Below are positions 6,313-9,920 of a stretch of DNA of 9,920 nucleotides, piece after piece. Each line of letters starts with the position of its first letter. Within the stretch, counting starts at the first letter, position 1. Under the pieces are notes generated by a model. The model was not told where the DNA came from. It made no database searches and worked only from the letters and a program-made list of their open reading frames with translations. This DNA comes from an uncultured Bacilli bacterium. Lineage in GTDB: Bacteria > Bacillota_I > Bacilli_A > RF39 > UBA660. The translations under genes and the position numbers were made by a program. The stretch lies in the NCBI GenBank assembly GCA_947585065.1, contig CANPWX010000027.1:1-9920 (forward strand), given 5' to 3'.

Positions 6313-6926
6313 AAATCTTCCTCCTTAAAAATCTCTTTTAATTTAAATCGAATTCTTTGCATAGTATTATCTATTTGTTTAGGACTTTTGTCAAGTATTT
6401 TAGCAATTTCTGTATAATTCAAATGATTTACCATATATAAAAATACTTCCATCTCACTTTCTGATAATATAGATTTTACTTTATTATAAAAGTGAATATG
6501 ATTCTCTTTTTCACTATATTTACGTAACGGATCAAGTGTATCATCACCAATAGATTCTTTTAAGGAAGCACCATCTGTATCATATTCATAATCTAATGAT
6601 AAAGTATCTTGAGAAATTTTATATTTTACAGATTGATGTTTTTTAACATAATTAATTAACTTACGTTCAATACAAAGTTGAATAAAAGTTTTTAAACTTG
6701 CCTCTTTACTGGCATTAAAACTATTAATGGCATCTGTAAATCCAACATTAGCTTCTTGTTGTAAATCATTTAAATCAATCCCTACTTTAAGAGCTGTCGG
6801 AACAAATTTTTTAACCTCTAAATCAATTAAAGATTTATACTTCTCATACAAACTATCTCGAACTTCTTCATTACTTTCACATACCATATCAAAAAGCATT
6901 TTATCTTCTTCTTCATCATAATTCAT
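6309..6926 (-). CDS. sigH: Sigma-70 family factor, SigH (Spo0H)-like
   Basis: 205 residues with regions 2 and 4 and no region 1.1 or 3. Region 2 spans about 25-100: DLNDLQQEANVGFTDAINSF (51-70) is region 2.2, and LKTFIQLCIERKLINYVKK (78-96) covers the -10 recognition part, matching the F..LCI.R.L/I pattern of sigma-H. The linker SLDYEYDTDGASLKESIGDD (110-129) corresponds to the SLD.P.....D..L.D.I stretch of the Bacillus protein. Region 4 (about 148-200) ends in SPKQIDNTMQRIRFKLKE, close to the sigma-H KSIDNALQR.K.KL. Direct position after rlmB is the conserved Bacillus order, where rae1 (yacP) normally sits between; it is absent here. In Bacillus this factor drives the entry to sporulation and competence. 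The 4-bp overlap with rlmB (ATGA, 6923-6926) gives coupled translation, with a G-run as binding site. Whether it controls sporulation here is inferred. Confidence 0.85.
   Translation of the reverse strand: MNYDEEEDKMLFDMVCESNEEVRDSLYEKYKSLIDLEVKKFVPTALKVGIDLNDLQQEANVGFTDAINSFNASKEASLKTFIQLCIERKLINYVKKHQSVKYKISQDTLSLDYEYDTDGASLKESIGDDTLDPLRKYSEKENHIHFYNKVKSILSESEMEVFLYMVNHLNYTEIAKILDKSPKQIDNTMQRIRFKLKEIFKEEDL
6320..6326 (-). promoter_or_regulatory. Strong Shine-Dalgarno sequence for the gene after sigH
   Basis: AAGGAGG with a 7-base spacing to the ATG at 6312, embedded in the Lys-Glu-Glu codons at the end of sigH. It is the best match to the anti-SD seen in the window, suggesting the membrane protein is made in good amount relative to the sigma factor. 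Confidence 0.8.
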
Positions 6927-7603
6927 GACAATCCCCCCATTTTATAAATTAAAATAGCACCAGCAACTGAAGCATTTAAACTATTCACCTCACCAATCAT
7001 AGGAATAGAAACAATTTCATCACAAACCTTACGAACTAAATTACTAACTCCTTTTCCTTCATTCCCTATAATTAAAACTTTTTTATCAGAAAAATTCATT
7101 TCATTCATATTTTTTCCATCCATAGCCGAAGCGTAAACAAAAAAGTTATTTTGTTGCAATTTTTTTACAGTATCAACTAAATTAGTAACTTTAATAATTT
7201 TAACATTTTCGGTTGTTCCAACACTCGTTTTAATCACTGTATCTGTCACTTGAACACTTCTATCTTTTGGAATAATCACCGATTTTACTCCAGCAGCTTC
7301 ACAGGTTCGTATAATCGCGCCAAAATTATGAGGATCTTCTAAATGATCTAATAAAACAACAAAATTTTCATCAAAACAACTTTCTAAAGAACTATAAGAA
7401 AAATCATTTCTTTCAAAAACAATTCCTTGATGATTTTGTTTACACATTCGATCCAATACAACCCCATCTACTAATACATAGTGAATATGATGATCTTTTA
7501 AATAGGAAAATAATTCAACATCTTTTTTAGTTTTCAGAACATAAACTTTTTGAATTTCTTTAGGATCAGTCATATAAAGTACATTTTTTCCAAACGCTAG
7601 CAT
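6923..7603 (-). CDS. rlmB: 23S rRNA (guanosine-2'-O-)-methyltransferase, RlmB type (SpoU/TrmH family)
   Basis: 226 residues. The catalytic SPOUT domain is complete with all three family motifs. Motif 1 is LLDHLEDPHNFGAIIRTCEAAG (84-105) with N93 and R99, motif 2 is VLIIGNEGKGVS (176-187) with E182, and motif 3 is IPMIGEVNSLNASVAGAILIY (200-220) with S208-L209-N210. The trefoil-knot fold binds S-adenosylmethionine and methylates a ribose 2'-OH. The N-terminal substrate-binding part (1-75; FGKNVLYMTDPKEIQKVYV) is of the RlmB kind, slightly short compared with about 249 residues in B. subtilis YacO. Its position before sigH matches the conserved Bacillus cluster and favours RlmB over TrmH or other SpoU paralogues. 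AGAGGTG (7615-7609) supports the ATG at 7603. It is the first gene of a three-gene operon with its own consensus promoter. Confidence 0.88.
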   Translation of the reverse strand: MLAFGKNVLYMTDPKEIQKVYVLKTKKDVELFSYLKDHHIHYVLVDGVVLDRMCKQNHQGIVFERNDFSYSSLESCFDENFVVLLDHLEDPHNFGAIIRTCEAAGVKSVIIPKDRSVQVTDTVIKTSVGTTENVKIIKVTNLVDTVKKLQQNNFFVYASAMDGKNMNEMNFSDKKVLIIGNEGKGVSNLVRKVCDEIVSIPMIGEVNSLNASVAGAILIYKMGGLS

Positions 7604-7626
7604 AAAAACACCTCTTCAATAAAAAT

Positions 7627-7655
7627 ATTATACAATACTTTTGTTTGAGTTGCAA
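7627..7655 (-). promoter_or_regulatory. Sigma-A promoter for rlmB-sigH operon
   Basis: TTGCAA (7655-7650), 17-bp spacer, perfect TATAAT (7632-7627), 23 bases upstream of the rlmB ATG. Same -35 and spacing as the yitT promoter and the rightmost promoter. Confidence 0.85.
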
Positions 7656-7694
7656 ATTTCATTAATGATTTTTAAACATCAGATCATTCTTATG

Positions 7695-7727
7695 AAAAAA
7701 CCTAAAGTTTCTTCGTCTTTAGGTTTT
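7695..7727 (-). terminator. Intrinsic terminator of htpG
   Basis: AAAACCTAAAG (7697-7707) and CTTTAGGTTTT (7717-7727) form a perfect 11-bp stem with a 9-base loop. Read on the minus strand it begins two bases after the htpG stop codon and ends in a run of T (complement of 7695-7700). It separates htpG from the rlmB promoter. Confidence 0.9.
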
Positions 7728-7729
7728 AA

Positions 7730-9610
7730 CTATTCTGATAATTTTTCACAAATTAAACTAGCAAGTTCCGTAGGATTTTCAATAGGAAGACCTTCGATCA
7801 TTCTAGCTTCTGCATACAAGATTTTAGTATAATCTTTTAAAGCATCTTTATCTTTTTGATACAATTCTTCTAATTTTTTAGCAATCTTATGAGAAGAATT
7901 AATTTCTAATATCTTTTGAGCAGATATTTTTTGATCAACAGGCATAGAGTTTACAACTTTTTCCATTTCAATAGAAATGTCTCCAACTGTTGCTAAACAA
8001 ACGGGATGAGTTTTAAGACGATTGGTAAATCTTACTTCATTAATATCTTTAAGTTCCTCTTTCATAAACGCAAATAAATCTTTATTTTTTTCATTTAACT
8101 TTTCAAGTTCTTTTTTCTCTTCTTCAGTATCTAAATTTAAGTCTTCTTTTGAAACATTAACAAATTTTTTATCTTTATAAGAATCTAAAGTTTTTAAAGC
8201 AAATTCGTCAACTGAATCAACACAATAAAGAATTTTATAGCCTTTTTCTTTTACTCGTTCTACTTGAGGTAGTAAATCAATTTTATCTAAAGTTTCACCA
8301 CAAGCATAATAAATACTTGTTTGATCTTCTTTCATATTCGTTACATATTCCTCTAAAGAACAATATTCTTTATCTTTAGAAGTAGGAAAAATAAGTAAAT
8401 CTACTAATTTATCTTTATTCATACCAAAACTATCATATATTCCAAACTTAAGTTGCATTCCAAAACTTTCCCAGAATTTTTGATATTTTTCTTTTTCCTC
8501 ACTCATCATAGTAAGTAATTCTTTTTTAATTTTAGACTCAATGTTTTTAGCAATAATTTTTAAATTCTTATCTTGTTGTAAAATTTCTCTTGAAATATTT
8601 AAAGATAAATCTGGAGAATCCACAACACCTTTTACAAAACTAAAATAATCAGGAAGCAAATCTTCACAACGTTCCATAATGAGTACTCCATTCGAATAAA
8701 GTTGTAATCCTTTTTGATATTGTTTTGTATAATAATCATACGGAGCATGAGAAGGAATATATAATAACGAATGAAAGCTAACCAAACCTTCTGCACTAGT
8801 ATGAATAACTTTTAAAGGAGTCTCATAATCAAAGAATTTATCTGAATAAAATGTATTATATTCTTCTTCAGTAATTTTATTTTTATCTCTTTTCCACAAA
8901 GGAATCATATCATTAATAACTTCAATTTCTTTATGCGTTTCATATTCATTTTCACTACCTTCTTTTAAGTGTCTATGTTCCACTTCCATTTTAATTGGAT
9001 AGGTAATATAATTAGAATATTTTTTAATTAAACTTTGAATTTCATAATCTGATAAATAATCATCAAAATTAACATCATCTGTATTTTCTTTAATTGTTAA
9101 AATGATATCGGTACCAAACTTTTCCTTATCACATGGACGAATTTCATATCCATCCACTCCACTAGAAACCCAAGAATAAGCTTCATCACTTCCATAAGAT
9201 TTTGATTGAACTTCAATCTTACTACTAACCATAAAAGCAGAGTAAAAACCAACACCAAATTGTCCAATAATATCTACACTCTTTTTAGGATCCATTTCTT
9301 CTTTAAAAGATAAAGATCCAGATTTAGCAATCGTTCCTAAATTTTTTTCAAGTTCATCTTTTGTCATACCACATCCATTATCACTAATAGTTAGTGTACG
9401 AGCATCTTTATTTAAGGTAATAAATATTTCAAAATCTTGTTTCTTTACTTTAACACTTTTGTCGGTTAAGGAACGATAATGAAGTTTATCAATCGCATCA
9501 CTTGCATTAGAGATTAATTCTCTCAAGAAAATATCTTTATTAGTATAGATGGAATTTATCATTAAATCCATTAATTTTTTTGATTCGGCTTTAAATTCTT
9601 TCTTTGCCAT
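7730..9610 (-). CDS. htpG: Molecular chaperone HtpG (bacterial Hsp90)
   Basis: 626 residues, almost the same length as E. coli HtpG (624). The N-terminal GHKL ATPase domain (1 to about 215) shows FLRELISNASDAIDKL (28-43, with E31 and N35), the ATP-binding DNGCGM (77-82), GTIAKSGS (92-99) and GQFGVGFYSAFMV (116-128). The middle domain (about 230-500) has MIPLWK (235-240) and the conserved NISREILQQ with R341 that completes the ATPase site. The C-terminal dimerisation domain runs to the end. It is a cytosolic homodimer that remodels client proteins using ATP. The gene is monocistronic: GAGGG (9623-9619) precedes the ATG at 9610, a CIRCE-overlapped promoter drives it and an 11-bp terminator hairpin ends it. 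Control by HrcA is indicated, unlike B. subtilis, where htpG is not a CIRCE gene. Confidence 0.97.
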   Translation of the reverse strand: MAKKEFKAESKKLMDLMINSIYTNKDIFLRELISNASDAIDKLHYRSLTDKSVKVKKQDFEIFITLNKDARTLTISDNGCGMTKDELEKNLGTIAKSGSLSFKEEMDPKKSVDIIGQFGVGFYSAFMVSSKIEVQSKSYGSDEAYSWVSSGVDGYEIRPCDKEKFGTDIILTIKENTDDVNFDDYLSDYEIQSLIKKYSNYITYPIKMEVEHRHLKEGSENEYETHKEIEVINDMIPLWKRDKNKITEEEYNTFYSDKFFDYETPLKVIHTSAEGLVSFHSLLYIPSHAPYDYYTKQYQKGLQLYSNGVLIMERCEDLLPDYFSFVKGVVDSPDLSLNISREILQQDKNLKIIAKNIESKIKKELLTMMSEEKEKYQKFWESFGMQLKFGIYDSFGMNKDKLVDLLIFPTSKDKEYCSLEEYVTNMKEDQTSIYYACGETLDKIDLLPQVERVKEKGYKILYCVDSVDEFALKTLDSYKDKKFVNVSKEDLNLDTEEEKKELEKLNEKNKDLFAFMKEELKDINEVRFTNRLKTHPVCLATVGDISIEMEKVVNSMPVDQKISAQKILEINSSHKIAKKLEELYQKDKDALKDYTKILYAEARMIEGLPIENPTELASLICEKLSE

Positions 9611-9635
9611 AAATCATTCCCTCTTTCTGTAAATT

Positions 9636-9664
9636 GTTATATCACAGATATTTAGCACTGTCAA
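9636..9664 (-). promoter_or_regulatory. Sigma-A promoter for htpG
   Basis: A perfect TTGACA (9664-9659), 17-bp spacer and TATAAC (9641-9636, 5/6). Transcription would start near 9629, about 19 bases before the ATG. The -35 sits in the centre of the CIRCE element, and one arm lies in the spacer. It is the only promoter here with consensus TTGACA. Confidence 0.9.
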
Positions 9665-9678
9665 GAGATAAGTGCTAA
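9652..9678. promoter_or_regulatory. CIRCE operator (HrcA binding site) of htpG
   Basis: Left arm TTAGCACTG (9652-9660), a 9-base spacer, right arm AAGTGCTAA (9670-9678). It matches the CIRCE consensus TTAGCACTC-N9-GAGTGCTAA at 16 of 18 arm positions, and the outer 8 bp of each arm are perfectly complementary. HrcA bound here would cover the -35 of htpG and repress it until heat or misfolding stress occupies the GroE system. Known CIRCE sites normally belong to groESL and the hrcA-grpE-dnaK operon. Confidence 0.95.
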
Positions 9679-9695
9679 GTTATAGGGATTTTCTC

Positions 9696-9715
9696 GGAAC
9701 TAAAGTATGAGTTCC
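9696..9715. repeat. Inverted repeat GGAACT-N8-AGTTCC in the htpG divergent region
   Basis: A perfect 6-bp inverted repeat, GGAACT (9696-9701) and AGTTCC (9710-9715), separated by 8 bases. It lies upstream of both promoters in this region, about 43 bp before the plus-strand -35 and 32 bp behind the htpG -35. It has no T-tract, so is more likely a protein site than a terminator. Unassigned. Confidence 0.4.
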
Positions 9716-9757
9716 AACGGATACTATTCCATGATTGACATTTCAAAAAAATTACTA

Positions 9758-9786
9758 TTGCAAACAGTGTTCTATTGTTATATAAT
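9758..9786 (+). promoter_or_regulatory. Sigma-A promoter for the gene at the right edge
   Basis: TTGCAA (9758-9763), 17-bp spacer and perfect TATAAT (9781-9786). Transcription would begin near 9793, giving a leader of about 98 bases before the ATG at 9891. An A-rich stretch (9744-9751) lies just upstream. Confidence 0.85.
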
Positions 9787-9797
9787 TACTATTAGAT

Positions 9798-9822
9798 ACA
9801 TCTGATTGTTAGGTGTCTTTTT
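9798..9822 (+). other. Hairpin with T-tract in the 5' leader (possible attenuator)
   Basis: ACATCT (9798-9803) can pair with AGGTGT (9811-9816), with one T-G pair and a 7-base loop, followed by T5 at 9818-9822. AGGT (9811-9814) can instead pair with ACCT (9823-9826), so the two folds exclude each other. The hairpin would form within the first 25 bases of the transcript from the promoter above. After it, 9834-9873 is a 40-base stretch containing only A and T up to the ribosome binding site. The stem is weak; it may be chance, or a minor attenuator. Confidence 0.3.
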
Positions 9823-9890
9823 ACCTCAGTCCGTTTAATTTTAATTATTAATAATTTAATTTAAATTTTATTTGGAAAGGGGTGGTCCAT

Positions 9891-9920
9891 ATGAAAGGAA
9901 TAATCAATGGATTATATAAT
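9891..9920 (+). CDS. Start of an unidentified gene, cut by window edge
   Basis: Only ten codons are visible (MKGIINGLYN). An AAAGGGG ribosome binding site at 9876-9882 lies 8 bases before the ATG, and a consensus promoter and about 98-base leader precede it, so the start is credible. The identity cannot be told from ten residues. It is divergent from htpG and lies beyond the CIRCE element; there is no sign that it shares HrcA control. Confidence 0.6.
   Translation, partial: MKGIINGLYN

Noticed and set aside
2042..6926. Mycoplasma-type genetic code (TGA as Trp)
   Set aside because: ftsX, rlmB and sigH end at TGA exactly where their families end, with ATGA overlaps, and Trp positions such as W239 of HtpG and GNWW of GerQ use TGG.
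9707..9805. 32-codon plus-strand frame beginning MSSNGYYSMIDISKK
   Set aside because: No ribosome binding site, and it runs across the consensus promoter at 9758-9786, so it would not be on that transcript.

Overview
The window is AT-rich, densely packed bacterial chromosome, most consistent with a low-GC Gram-positive (Bacillota) with endospore-former ancestry. The evidence is a GerQ-type spore coat protein, a sigma-H-like factor directly downstream of rlmB as in Bacillus, a Gram-positive style ftsE-ftsX-peptidoglycan hydrolase operon, a CIRCE heat-shock operator, strong AGGTGA/GGAGG ribosome binding sites, and consensus-like sigma-A promoters. TGA acts as a normal stop (ends of ftsX, rlmB, sigH) and Trp is TGG, so this is genetic code 11, not the Mycoplasma code. 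The N-terminal fragment at the left edge resembles surface proteins I recall from uncultured gut Bacilli; that placement is inference only.

Layout. 1-352: the start of a membrane-anchored surface protein (minus strand, cut by the edge) is divergent from a double-HTH XRE-type regulator (plus). The gap between them carries repeated GTTGAAA motifs. 807-4568: a minus-strand cell-envelope cluster, yitT (membrane protein), ftsE, ftsX and a secreted coiled-coil M23 peptidase. ftsE, ftsX and the peptidase overlap one another and have their own extended -10 promoter inside the end of yitT. Their terminator lies inside the 3' end of the convergent regulator gene. 4652-5627: two plus-strand genes, gerQ (spore coat) and lemA (small membrane protein), each with its own signals. 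A bidirectional terminator separates lemA from the next block. 5653-7603: a minus-strand operon rlmB-sigH-membrane protein of unknown function, joined by two 4-bp ATGA overlaps. 7730-9610: htpG, alone, with its own terminator and a CIRCE-controlled promoter. 9611-9920: divergent control region and the first ten codons of a new plus-strand gene.

How the genes work together. FtsE and FtsX form the ABC-type complex that controls a periplasmic or wall-side hydrolase through its coiled coil. Here the presumed target is encoded in the same operon and keeps its own catalytic residues. SigH would drive early stationary or sporulation genes, and GerQ belongs to the late spore coat. The remaining genes (RlmB, HtpG, YitT, LemA) are housekeeping or broadly distributed. 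No mobile element, CRISPR array, rRNA or tRNA was seen. I do not see a clear new multi-gene system. The best unexplained item is the membrane-anchored protein translationally coupled to sigH. The regulatory layout (CIRCE on htpG, repeated TTGCAA-N17-TATAAT promoters, GTTGAAA motifs) is the other part worth following.
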